Shown: positions 1-7,879 of the stretch, piece by piece
How positions within the stretch are numbered: position 1 is the stretch's first letter
Layout of the letters: the number at the start of each line of letters is the position of its first letter
Assembly: GCF_020463795.1 (NCBI RefSeq)
Contig: NZ_CP080025.1
Span: 2,049,001 to 2,113,000, forward strand
Reading direction: 5' to 3'
From: Echinicola marina
GTDB lineage: Bacteria; Bacteroidota; Bacteroidia; Cytophagales; Cyclobacteriaceae
Length of the DNA: 64,000 nt
Notes under the pieces: model-generated
What the model was told of the DNA's origin: nothing
Database searches by the model: none
The model's input: only the letters and a program-made list of their open reading frames with translations
Program-made: the position numbers and the translations under genes

Positions 1-149
1 GTTACGATACCAAGAAGTCCCCCTCAAGGGGGATTTAGGGGGTAATTAATTGACACGGAAACCATAATAGCAATGACGGATACGATACGGCCTTACTACC
101 GAAAATAATTCTCATGTCTAATACCTCAAATCTAAAGTCTAATTAAAAA
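1..149. repeat. Intergenic spacer with C/G-rich palindrome and TCTAA-type repeats
   Basis: This stretch before the SusD gene has no supportable reading frame. It starts with a CCCCCTCAAGGGGG-type palindrome (about 19-33) followed by another G-run, and ends in a low-complexity spacer of the TCTAAAGTCTAA type. The same spacer type returns near 21150 and 26890. No SusC tail is visible, although a SusC partner would normally sit just upstream of SusD. Confidence 0.5.
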
Positions 150-1511
150 ATGAAACATACAATCAAACTCATATTCACTATCATGATCATCAGCATCATT
201 CATCTCTTGTCTTCCTGCGAATCCTTTTTGGATGAGAAGCCAAGCAAGGACCTGGTAGAACCTAAAACCTTAAAAGACCTTTGGGCACTGTTGGACAATA
301 GTCTTGTTATGAATTCTTCTCCAGCCTTGGGGCTTTTGAGTTCTGATGATTTATTTACAGACCAAAATGGCTGGAATGCATATCGCAGTCCGGTAGAAAG
401 AAACGCATACATTTGGATGGATGATCTGTATAGCGGAGAAACCCACTCTCTGGATTGGTACTATTCCTATCAGCAGATCTTTTATAGCAATGTGGTTTTG
501 GAAATACTCCAGGAGATCGGCGAGGGAGAAACGGAATCAAAGGCCATTGAGGGTAGTGCCCTGTTTTTTCGGGCCCATGCCTATTTCAACTTAATCCAGC
601 TTTTTGCAGGCCCATATTCCAAGGAGACCGCATCTACCGATCTTGGGGTCCCATTAAGGTTATCTTCCAATCTGAACAATCGGCCCAAAAGGAGTATGGT
701 AGATAAAGTTTATATGAAAATTTTGGAAGATCTGAAAATAGCCATAGACAACCTTCCGGAAGAAGTTCCTTTTAAGACAAGGCCTTCCAAGACAGCAGGT
801 CTAGGCTTGTTGTCACGAGTTTATTTGGCTATGGGAGATTATAAGTCAGCAAAAGATTATGCAGAAAAGGCTTTGGCTCTGAATAGTAATTTGATCGATT
901 TCAGTGATTTGGATGGTCAGAGGTACTATCCTTTTGATTTATTCAATGAAGAAGTGGTTTTTCAGGCGGATTTTCTTGAATACTCTTTTTTAACCTCCTC
1001 TTCCACCTGGGTTGATAGTACCTTGTATAATCTTTATCTGGATGGCGACTTAAGGAAAGATGTTTTTTTCGATATAAGCTCAGACGGGAACGTTACTTTC
1101 AGGGGGAGTTATACAGGGAATTACCGTGTATTTTCCGGAGTATCGGTACCGGAAATTTACCTTACTTTATCCGAATGTCTGATAAGAGAAGGGGATTATG
1201 GGAAAGGTCTGGAGGTGCTGAATTCCTATTTGTTGACCAGATGGGAGGCTGGGAAATTTGTCCCATTCACTGCAATGGATCGGGATCAGGCATTGGGAAT
1301 TGTTCTGAAAGAACGGAGAAAGGAGATGGTCTTCCGTGGTCTTCGCTGGATGGATTTAAGACGTTTGAACAAGGATCCCGATCGGAAAAAAGATATCGTA
1401 AGGGAATTGGACGGGACTGATTATGTCTTGGAAGCAGAAAGCAATAAGTATGTATTGCCGATCCCGCCCGATGAAGTGGATTTGGCAGGACTGTTGCAGA
1501 ATCTACGATGA
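150..1511 (+). CDS. RagB/SusD family outer-membrane lipoprotein
   Basis: This is a SusD-type glycan- or peptide-binding lipoprotein that normally caps a SusC TonB-dependent porin at the outer membrane. The N-terminus is a lipoprotein signal with the lipobox ending LLSSC (Cys about residue 23). It is followed by the family-typical FLDEKPS segment, the TPR-like helical region (RAHAYFNLIQLFAGPYS, about 140-156) and the C-terminal KERRKEMVFRGLRWMDLRR motif (about 390-408). At 453 aa it is near the short end of the family. The first 149 bp of the window carry no SusC end, so the partner lies further upstream or is missing. The substrate cannot be inferred. Confidence 0.93.
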   Translation: MKHTIKLIFTIMIISIIHLLSSCESFLDEKPSKDLVEPKTLKDLWALLDNSLVMNSSPALGLLSSDDLFTDQNGWNAYRSPVERNAYIWMDDLYSGETHSLDWYYSYQQIFYSNVVLEILQEIGEGETESKAIEGSALFFRAHAYFNLIQLFAGPYSKETASTDLGVPLRLSSNLNNRPKRSMVDKVYMKILEDLKIAIDNLPEEVPFKTRPSKTAGLGLLSRVYLAMGDYKSAKDYAEKALALNSNLIDFSDLDGQRYYPFDLFNEEVVFQADFLEYSFLTSSSTWVDSTLYNLYLDGDLRKDVFFDISSDGNVTFRGSYTGNYRVFSGVSVPEIYLTLSECLIREGDYGKGLEVLNSYLLTRWEAGKFVPFTAMDRDQALGIVLKERRKEMVFRGLRWMDLRRLNKDPDRKKDIVRELDGTDYVLEAESNKYVLPIPPDEVDLAGLLQNLR

Positions 1512-1519
1512 ATAAATAA

Positions 1520-1545
1520 CAGTGCGGAGACTTCTCTCCGCACTG
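1520..1545. terminator. Strong hairpin between convergent genes
   Basis: A perfect 11-bp stem (CAGTGCGGAGA with its complement) and a 4-nt loop lie between the end of the SusD gene and the end of the convergent DUF6520 gene. There is no long T tract, so termination is inferred from position and stem strength. Confidence 0.6.
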
Positions 1546-1559
1546 TGATCGCATACTGA

Positions 1560-1814
1560 TTATGGATTCAACAATTCAAAAGTACCTGTTTCGTTGGGGA
1601 TGGGGTTTCCATCCACATCATCATAAAGACACTGTTCAGTGGAAGCATTGCATTGATAATCTTTACCGTACTCGAGCTCCGTCACATTATGCCAGCCGTT
1701 TTCATCCTCTCCCCAAATTTCTTCACTTACCGGAGAAGATGTATTGAAAGCAAAAGCCCCTACAGCACCCAAAAGAAATGCTAATATTGGGAGTTTTTTC
1801 ACGAATTTATTCAT
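1560..1814 (-). CDS. DUF6520-like small exported protein
   Basis: This is an 84-aa protein with an N-terminal signal sequence (KKLPILAFLLGAVGAFAF) and a mature part with two Cys (YQCNASTEQCLY). That layout, with a C-terminal acidic segment, resembles the DUF6520 family of small Bacteroidota exported proteins, whose function is unknown. The next gene on the same strand, about 400 bp upstream in its transcription direction, encodes a MauE-like membrane protein. Similar small secreted peptides and MauE-like proteins can occur together, so a shared role in exported Cys-containing peptides is possible but unproven. Confidence 0.7.
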   Translation of the reverse strand: MNKFVKKLPILAFLLGAVGAFAFNTSSPVSEEIWGEDENGWHNVTELEYGKDYQCNASTEQCLYDDVDGNPIPNETGTFELLNP

Positions 1815-2215
1815 AATTGAAATCGGGATTTTTAACCATCAAAATCCCTTAACGTTTATGGTTGCTTTGCCTACTCTTTTCAGGATTTTCAGCATCCTCC
1901 TTTTCGCTGCCAGGCACAGGTACAGATTCCACCTAGTTTACCCGTGTCATGGAATCGGGCAGTATATTTTCAAACCCTTGTCCCGATTCCGCCTTGGCGG
2001 ACGGGACTTTTAATTTAAGTCTCCTACTCACTTTCCTATTCTGGATTTATAATCCAGACTTACTTATAAAAGGCATTTGCAATGCCCAAGACTGATTTAA
2101 ATTACTTCATCCATTTTTCATAATCTAGTCATCATGCTCGTTGTCTTGTCAGTTTCATTGCAGGACTTTTTAAATTTGAGACTCGGACTCAGCTAAGCAT
2201 TTCAAGTTTCACATA
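1815..2215. repeat. Non-coding spacer with dispersed hairpin repeats
   Basis: No credible gene is seen. The spacer holds a hairpin of the type CCCG-attCCGCC-tt-GGCGG-acGGG (about 1981-2006). It also holds one copy of the two-hairpin element described at 3306-3355: stem A 2040-2058 (TCTGGATT/AATCCAGA) and stem B 2072-2086 (GGCATT/AATGCC). The rest is AT-rich. Confidence 0.55.
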
Positions 2216-2635
2216 TCAAGTCTTACTCGCCATCACTCCAAACACCCCCAAGACAATAAATCCTACATTAAACAAAAAATGCCCCTCCCAGCTCATAGAT
2301 TCGATAAATCCTGCACAGGAACATGGCACACGAGGAAAGGCTCCTATCCAGACCAAACCGATATAAGTAGTGAAGACCGTTATAAGAAGGGTTGAAAGCA
2401 ATAGTCCTAGCTTTCTAGTATTTCGTACCATCAGCATCAGCGTCAATACGAGTTCCACGATTAGAATAATATAGGCCAGTTTCCTTGCCCAAGCTAGGGG
2501 AATGGTCTGATTTTGCATGGCCTGTAGAAAGCCATTATATCCCACTAGCTTTTCCATACCCGTATATGCCCAAAGAAGGATAAATAGAATTACAGTGACC
2601 ATATAAAAATTGGATTTAGAAAAATATAATTGCAT
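2216..2635 (-). CDS. MauE/DoxX-like redox-associated membrane protein
   Basis: This 139-aa protein has four predicted membrane helices (about 10-28, 48-68, 75-95, 115-135), matching the MauE/DoxX-like fold of small quinone- or thiol-redox membrane proteins. A GAFPRVPCSCAGF segment between helices 3 and 4 places a vicinal CSC pair near the membrane surface, as in MauE-type proteins of Bacteroidota. The likely role is delivery of oxidising or reducing equivalents to exported Cys proteins. The nearby DUF6520-like protein with two Cys could be a partner, though the genes are 400 bp apart. Confidence 0.75.
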   Translation of the reverse strand: MQLYFSKSNFYMVTVILFILLWAYTGMEKLVGYNGFLQAMQNQTIPLAWARKLAYIILIVELVLTLMLMVRNTRKLGLLLSTLLITVFTTYIGLVWIGAFPRVPCSCAGFIESMSWEGHFLFNVGFIVLGVFGVMASKT

Positions 2636-3514
2636 GTTGACACGAGATTTAGTTTACTGCCAAACATACTTTTCTAATCCGGGGTTATCAAAAAAAATAG
2701 CTGAATGAGCCTTTTAAAGGGTTGAAACAGGGCTTTAACCGGTTAAGCTTTTTTAAGCTTAAATGTTACGGTTAGCGCTGATTTATTGCTGATCCCAATT
2801 TCCAATCTCCATGCATAAACGATAGTCATTTGCAATACCATTCTCCTTCGACAATTAACCAATTTCTCCTTAAAAAATGTCAAGTTCCCATTCTCAATCC
2901 TACAGTTCGACAATTCTACACTATCCCTACATCAAATCTAGGGCAAAGCTGCATCAAAGCCGGGGCAAAGCTGGGGATAGGCTGACCCCTCGGTCAATGA
3001 TTTTAACAAAAAGTACAATTTTCAGAGCTGAGTTATGTGTAAAATCATAATTCCATTTTTCTATGCTTACCCATTATCCCGCTAGCTGAGTTGCAGGATC
3101 ATTAAAATTGAGCCTGTGCCTCCCAAACTGGTCTAAATTTTTCAACTGTATATTCACTTGCATCTAGGGACCAAAAAGTATGGAGAGTTTTTATTGTTAA
3201 TGATTTCCTTACCATGCGCGAATCGTTTGAGGGAAGTAAATGGATGGCTTTCGTTTCTTATAAATGTTAATTTGTTTACAAAATCCACTCTTTCATTGCC
3301 ACGCTGGTCCAGATTTGCAATCTGGACCCATCAATAAAGGGCATTTGAAATGCCCGACAATTCCTCATTCCCAATTCTCCCAGTTTTACAGTTCTACAAT
3401 CCAACAGTTCAACAATTCCTAATTTTCCTTATTTTCCACATAGTCCACTTTCGATTTCTTCCCATTCTTCTCTGTCACATCTTGCCCATATGTTTAACTA
3501 AAAAACCATACATT
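2636..3514. repeat. Long non-coding spacer with REP-like elements
   Basis: No gene is supported in about 880 bp. Near 2739-2762 there is a small TTAAGCTT-rich repeat. A 22-nt segment at 3101-3122 (ATTAAAATTGAGCC, then TGTGCCTC) recurs with two changes at 5136-5157. A two-hairpin element lies at 3306-3355. An in-frame upstream extension of the next gene (from 3350) runs into this repeat and is judged not translated. Confidence 0.5.
3306..3355. repeat. REP-like double-hairpin element
   Basis: Stem A (3306-3328) pairs GGTCCAGATT with AATCTGGACC around a TGC loop. Stem B (3339-3355) pairs GGGCATT with AATGCCC. Copies at 2040-2086, 5019-5067 and 17908-17957 keep the order and spacing, but the stem sequences differ while still pairing. 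Confidence 0.7.
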
Positions 3515-4267
3515 ATGGCAAGACAATCTAGTTTTATCAAATTGGAAGGAACCATCGGGGATGTGACCTTCTACAAAGGAAGAAATGGCTATAATGCCAG
3601 ACAAAAAGGAGGGATTCCAAAAGAGCGGATCATGAAAGACGCAAAGTTTCAGCGGACTCGTGAAAATCTTGCGGAATTTGCTAGAGCAGCTACTGCTGCA
3701 AAACTTCTTAAAAGAGCTTTTCAGGAAATCGTTGCTAAGGCAAGGGATGCGAGAACGCATAACAGGATTTACAGTCAGACGATCAAGGTATTGAAGACGG
3801 ACCTCGTTTCGGACAGAGGAGAGAGGAAAGTGGAAGACGGGGATATCTCCCTTTTTACTGGATTTCAGTTCAGTTCAGCATCGGTATTTGAATCGCTGGT
3901 ATTTGCCGATCATACCGTGCAGGATAATGGTGCTCAACTGGTCGTTACCTTTAATCCATTTGTGCCTAACAGGTACTTGGCTAGACCTGATGGAGCTACA
4001 CATTTTAAAATGTTTATGGTCGCCGCCAGTGCTAATTTTACCGATCAGACCAAACAATCTGCAGTGGTAAGTAGCGCAGAGTACAGTATCGGTGAAGATG
4101 AGGTGGCAGACCTCATACTTACTGTGGACAAAAATCAATTGGCCGGTGCTGATCATTTTTATGCTTTGGGTATTGAGTTTCTGCAGGAGACCAATGGTAA
4201 AACCTACACCTTGAACAACGGGGCACACAATGGTGCAGCGATCATTCTTACAGAGGAGGGAACATGA
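3515..4267 (+). CDS. Conserved Bacteroidota protein of a DUF5675 module
   Basis: This 250-aa protein begins at an ATG at 3515, where the sequence becomes typical of a recurrent Bacteroidota family: MARQ.., then KLEGTIGDVTFYKGRNGYNARQKGG and FQRTRENLAEFARA. I know this opening from uncharacterised proteins that often precede DUF5675 genes, but no function is established. There is no signal peptide. The N-terminal half is basic and probably helical, while the second half looks like a beta-rich domain. The stop overlaps the start of the next gene by 4 nt (ATGA), so the genes are translationally coupled. A phage- or tailocin-derived origin is possible but not shown. Confidence 0.7.
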   Translation: MARQSSFIKLEGTIGDVTFYKGRNGYNARQKGGIPKERIMKDAKFQRTRENLAEFARAATAAKLLKRAFQEIVAKARDARTHNRIYSQTIKVLKTDLVSDRGERKVEDGDISLFTGFQFSSASVFESLVFADHTVQDNGAQLVVTFNPFVPNRYLARPDGATHFKMFMVAASANFTDQTKQSAVVSSAEYSIGEDEVADLILTVDKNQLAGADHFYALGIEFLQETNGKTYTLNNGAHNGAAIILTEEGT

Positions 4268-4713
4268 TTCTTCATTTGGATCGTGAATATTGGCCTGGGG
4301 GTACCATTGGTACCCTCACCATTGAAGGATTTAAGGTAGGCCGTAGTATTGAATGGCCATGGCACAGGAACAACCCACAGACTTCCTGTATTCCTGAAGG
4401 ACTATACCTTTTGGAGAAAGAATTTGAATCCTCTAAAGGCTGGCATATTCGTCTGAAAAATGTTCCAGGTAGGGAGCACGTTTCAATCCTCCCAGCCACG
4501 GATATCAAAAAACTTTCTCCAGGAAATATAGCTCCAGTAAAGCGGGCCATAGGAGAATACAAAGGGATACAGTCCAAGCATCTTTTTGAAAAAATCAAAG
4601 AGCTCCTCTATCAGGCCATGAATCAAGAAGAAGTCTTTTTGGAGATCAGAAGTTCTCCGGACAAGGCTTTGAATTTGTCACAGTATCAAAGAAAAATAGC
4701 ATGGATCAATTAG
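4264..4713 (+). CDS. DUF5675 family protein
   Basis: This 149-aa cytosolic protein has the pattern of DUF5675: an opening of the form LxREYWPGGTIGTLTIEGF, a middle IPEGLYLL and KNVPGREHVSILPA, with the rest of the fold conserved. DUF5675 proteins are often encoded near phage lysis or tail genes in Bacteroidota, and some annotators suspect a cell-wall role, but the activity is not established. The gene overlaps its upstream neighbour by 4 nt and its downstream neighbour by 13 nt, so the three form a compact operon. Confidence 0.75.
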   Translation: MILHLDREYWPGGTIGTLTIEGFKVGRSIEWPWHRNNPQTSCIPEGLYLLEKEFESSKGWHIRLKNVPGREHVSILPATDIKKLSPGNIAPVKRAIGEYKGIQSKHLFEKIKELLYQAMNQEEVFLEIRSSPDKALNLSQYQRKIAWIN

Positions 4714-4916
4714 TCCTTCCAGGATTATCTGAAGCGGTGGTTTCTTTCCTATTATCGGTGATTACCTACTTGTTAAAGCTATTGGTCCAGGAAATCAGAC
4801 AAATGAAACGTGACCAGTTGGAACTCCGCGATATGTTTTTATGGCTTAAAGCAGAGCAGCAAAACATCCGCGAGTGGCTAGACTCCCAGCTCAAACAAAT
4901 AAAATCAGAAGAATGA
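4701..4916 (+). CDS. Small membrane protein with coiled coil, holin-like layout
   Basis: This 71-aa protein has one hydrophobic segment (about 10-28, VVSFLLSVITYLLKLL) followed by a charged heptad-rich tail (QMKRDQLELRDMFLWLKAEQQ). A single membrane helix plus coiled coil is reminiscent of small phage membrane or holin-like proteins. It overlaps the DUF5675 gene by 13 nt, which supports co-expression. The actual role is unknown. Confidence 0.6.
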   Translation: MDQLVLPGLSEAVVSFLLSVITYLLKLLVQEIRQMKRDQLELRDMFLWLKAEQQNIREWLDSQLKQIKSEE

Positions 4917-5482
4917 CTGGAGAGTTTACTATGGATACAGAAGCAAGGGAGGTCTCCTTTGCTTCTTAAATTTCCTTAGGATTCTTGACCGAGAGCTAGG
5001 CTTGTCGAAGAACCCGCTGGTCCAGATTTGTAATCTGGATCCATAAATAACAGGTATTTGTAATGCCAAATTCCAGAATTCAATTCACAAGCCAAATTCC
5101 CCCGTTATCCCGATCCCGCCATGACTGATGGGATTATTAAAATTTAGGCTGTGCCTCTATGCTTCCCGATTACCAAATTTGCAATCTAAAATAAGGAGTA
5201 CTTGGAATGCCCGGTATTAGAAGGTGATTAACCGATTAAACATTATAACAGTTCGATGATAATACTCTTGTAGTTGACAATTTGTTAACATAAATAAATT
5301 TTAATACTTATATTAATACTAGTATTGCAAGTAATTAACCTGTGATACATGAAGAAAGTACTATTTAATTTTTAGGAAGATGAAAAAAAACTGTCTATTC
5401 CCTTGCGGTCTTGCACCGCCCATTTTGCTGTGTAGCTGTACTACAAAAATATTTTTAATGAATATTCCTATAATTATTTTTA
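4917..5482. repeat. Non-coding spacer with REP-like copies
   Basis: No gene is seen. A double-hairpin element lies at 5019-5067 (stem A CCAGATT/AATCTGG, stem B GGTATT/AATGCC with a G-T wobble). A degraded copy lies at 5172-5215. The segment 5136-5157 repeats 3101-3122. The rest (5220-5482) is AT-rich and includes an AATACTAGTATT palindrome near 5315. Confidence 0.5.
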
Positions 5483-5680
5483 ATGAAAAAAACGGAGCGT
5501 AGTGTAATATACGCCCAGGATATCATGTTCATCACTGGAAGAAGCAAGAGCTATGCTTACAGTATTCTTTCAAAGATTAAAGATTATTTTAATAAAAATA
5601 GCCACCAAGTGGTGACCTTTGAAGAATATGCAAGCTTTCATGGTATCCCTGTGGATAAGGTATTGGAATACATTCAGTAA
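5483..5680 (+). CDS. Small helix-turn-helix-type protein
   Basis: This 65-aa protein of the form 'YAQDIMFITGRSKSYAYSIL...VVTFEEYASFHGIP' matches a common Bacteroidota type of very small predicted DNA-binding or excisionase-like proteins with an N-terminal helix-turn-helix. There is no signal peptide or membrane segment. It stands alone, with repeats upstream and hairpins downstream (5692-5719 and 5750-5768). Such proteins are often encoded near mobile or accessory DNA. The target is unknown. Confidence 0.6.
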   Translation: MKKTERSVIYAQDIMFITGRSKSYAYSILSKIKDYFNKNSHQVVTFEEYASFHGIPVDKVLEYIQ

Positions 5681-5691
5681 TAACATAAAAA

Positions 5692-5768
5692 GCAGGAAGT
5701 ATTAAACTGCACTTCCTGCATGATTTTTACTGGGATTCCTTATGACCCAACCGGAATTACGATCCGGT
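5692..5768 (+). terminator. Two hairpins downstream of the small HTH gene
   Basis: The first hairpin pairs GCAGGAAGT (5692-5700) with ACTTCCTGC (5711-5719) and is followed by a T-rich stretch. The second pairs ACCGG with CCGGT (5750-5768) and is also followed by T-rich DNA. Together they plausibly end transcription of the HTH gene. Confidence 0.5.
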
Positions 5769-5895
5769 GTTATTGTTTTATCCAATTTTGTTAAATTAAT
5801 TATAATGTGGCTTACCCCATTAAAATGCCTTTTACGGTAAGCTATTTAATAAAAAAGCAAAAAACTCTTAATACCTAAAATAACAAAAGAGCGCA

Positions 5896-6054
5896 TTAGG
5901 GACCTCCAAATGTTGCAGTGGTTCTACATTCACGGGAAGCACTCATGGATTCCTGTTTTTTTGTCCCTTCCGCTGACTCTACCCTTTTTTTCCTGAGATT
6001 TTGTTGTTTACTTCTGTGAATCACAAAATCTTTTAAATCATTTTTTGTAAACAT
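5896..6054 (-). CDS. Short ORF, candidate modified-peptide precursor
   Basis: This 52-codon ATG-started frame lies upstream of and divergent from the histidine kinase gene. I read the product as MFTKNDLKDFVIHRSK, then a Lys/Arg-rich stretch, and a C-terminal part ending SASRECRTTATFGGP. The first half is charged and probably helical, like a RiPP leader. The last 15 residues hold one Cys (C43) and several Ser/Thr (S38, S40, T45, T46, T48), the residues a LanB enzyme could dehydrate. There is no signal peptide, unlike the two Cys-rich peptides further on. No family is recognised. It could be a LanB substrate or a chance frame, and only its position near LanB favours the former. Confidence 0.3.
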   Translation of the reverse strand: MFTKNDLKDFVIHRSKQQNLRKKRVESAEGTKKQESMSASRECRTTATFGGP

Positions 6055-6126
6055 ATTGAATTTGATTTGATACGACGGGAATCTATTTAAAGGGATTTTA
6101 ACAAAAAAAAATAATCTGTTAATGAG

Positions 6127-7200
6127 ATGTTTAAAGGGCTGAAATTACTTTTTGACCAGTTAAAAATAAAAAGAAGAATTCTCTCTACACATATAGTGGT
6201 ATGGGCGATATATTTTTTATATGATATTGTTTCCAGTTACTTTTTTGATGGTGCTATAAAATTGGATCTACTTCATATTTTGATCAACTGTATTACTATT
6301 ACCCTGATTTTTTATTGGTTTTCCCTAAGGTTTTTTCCTCTTATTAATAAAAAAAATTGGAGCAGGCTAATACTGGAAACCCCGTTTTTTTTATTGATTT
6401 ATTTATCCATTAAATTTATAGTCTTAAAAGGGATCCTTGTATCCTTTCCTTATGAGAACGGATACAAGTATATGATTGCCGAATCATGGAGAATGATCCA
6501 TTTTGGTCTGTATGGTTTTGGCTATTGGTATTTTGTTTCAACCATAGAAGCACAAATAAGACTGTTGAAAGTCGAAATACAAATGCTGAAAAACCAACTG
6601 TCGCCTCATTTTTTATTAAATACACTTACTGCTATTTATGGAGCTTTATCTTCAAAGCCCAATTCCTTTCAACCAACAATTATACTCCAATTGGCAACAC
6701 TTTTAAGATATGGACTAAAGTATAGAGAAGGAAATGTATCTCTATCAAAAGAGATTAAACACATTTCACGGTATCTTGAACTACAAAAATTCAGATATAA
6801 TGATTCACAGTTTGTTGATCTTATAAATGATATCCCAAAATACCAAGCTAAGGTTTTTCAGATTCCGGCTATGATCCTGGTTACATTGGTGGATAATATG
6901 TTCCAGCATGGTGTAATCAATCATCTTGATGCCCCTGGCCTTATTCATTTTTACACCATTCAAAAGAAATCATCGGAAGGAAGCTATGATTATCGTTTGG
7001 AGTTCAAAAATACCATCAAATCAAATAGAATATCAAAAGAAACATTGGGTATTGGTACGGAATATTCAAAAGAGATTCTAAAATATTATTATAAAGATAA
7101 GGTAAGTTTTCATAAAAATACAGATGCTGATACAAGCACCTTCATTTTTAGGATAAACATTAGACATGATGCAACAAATAAAGAAAATTGGAATAATTGA
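6127..7200 (+). CDS. LytS-type sensor histidine kinase
   Basis: This 357-aa membrane kinase has four predicted N-terminal membrane helices (within about 20-140), then the His_kinase (LytS/YehU) domain with its phospho-acceptor in QLSPHFLLNTL (His about 161) and the ATP-binding N box LVDNMFQHG (about 252-260). There is no separate ligand-binding domain, so the membrane part probably senses the signal. It overlaps the response regulator gene by 35 nt, making a classical pair. The pair is convergent with, and overlaps the end of, the LanB gene, which suggests it controls this cluster. The signal is unknown. Confidence 0.92.
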   Translation: MFKGLKLLFDQLKIKRRILSTHIVVWAIYFLYDIVSSYFFDGAIKLDLLHILINCITITLIFYWFSLRFFPLINKKNWSRLILETPFFLLIYLSIKFIVLKGILVSFPYENGYKYMIAESWRMIHFGLYGFGYWYFVSTIEAQIRLLKVEIQMLKNQLSPHFLLNTLTAIYGALSSKPNSFQPTIILQLATLLRYGLKYREGNVSLSKEIKHISRYLELQKFRYNDSQFVDLINDIPKYQAKVFQIPAMILVTLVDNMFQHGVINHLDAPGLIHFYTIQKKSSEGSYDYRLEFKNTIKSNRISKETLGIGTEYSKEILKYYYKDKVSFHKNTDADTSTFIFRINIRHDATNKENWNN

Positions 7201-7879
7201 TGATGATCCTTCATCATTGGATATTTTGGAGAATTATACCGATGGACTTCCTCATTTCGAATTGTCCTTTAGGATTCAGGATCCTCATTTGGTTAATGGG
7301 TTCCTTAAAAAAGAAAAGCCTGATATTTTGGTAATGGATGTTTGCATGCCCTCTTATAGTGGTCTGGCCTTGCTAGAAGATACACGTGAATTTCAAATTC
7401 CCACGATTTTAATAAGTGCGTTTAAGGAATATGCATTCGATAGTATAGAGTTAGAAGCAGTCGACTTTCTCTATAAGCCATTTTCTTTAAGCCGATATAG
7501 AAAGGCGCTTAATAAGAGTTTGAGGAGTTTAAAGAAGGCGGCAGAATCTACTAAACCTAAGGATCTGGTCGTTCAGGTCCAAAGGGGAAAGTACATCAAG
7601 GTAAAGATAAAATCAATTCTTTACCTCAAGGGTAGTCATAGTTATACGGAGATTATAACGAAAAAGTCCAAGCACCTTTCTTCCCTGCCTTTATCATTTT
7701 ATGAAGAGCATTTAAGGAATCATGGTTTTGTAAGGATTCATCGGTCGCATATTGTAAATGGTCATAAGGTATTGGGAAAGCAACCCGATGCCATTTTATT
7801 GGATAAAGGAGTTAAACTGCCAATAGGTTTACTATATAGGCAAAATGTGCAAGCTTTATTTTTTGATAATATTCCCTAA
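7166..7879 (+). CDS. LytTR-family response regulator
   Basis: This 237-aa protein has an N-terminal receiver domain (acidic pocket DDD at 12-14, phospho-acceptor Asp58 in ILVMDVCMP, conserved Lys in the LYKPF segment). A C-terminal LytTR DNA-binding domain follows (about 135-235, with FVRIHRSHIVN). It is the partner of the overlapping LytS kinase. Its last 24 nt overlap the end of the convergent LanB gene. LytTR regulators bind direct repeats upstream of target promoters and in other phyla often control bacteriocin genes. Control of the peptide operon here is an inference. Confidence 0.92.
   Translation: MMQQIKKIGIIDDDPSSLDILENYTDGLPHFELSFRIQDPHLVNGFLKKEKPDILVMDVCMPSYSGLALLEDTREFQIPTILISAFKEYAFDSIELEAVDFLYKPFSLSRYRKALNKSLRSLKKAAESTKPKDLVVQVQRGKYIKVKIKSILYLKGSHSYTEIITKKSKHLSSLPLSFYEEHLRNHGFVRIHRSHIVNGHKVLGKQPDAILLDKGVKLPIGLLYRQNVQALFFDNIP

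Noticed and set aside
3350-3514. Extended N-terminus of the MARQ-type protein
   Set aside because: The extension runs through a REP-like hairpin and is hydrophobic without family support; the family start is the ATG at 3515.
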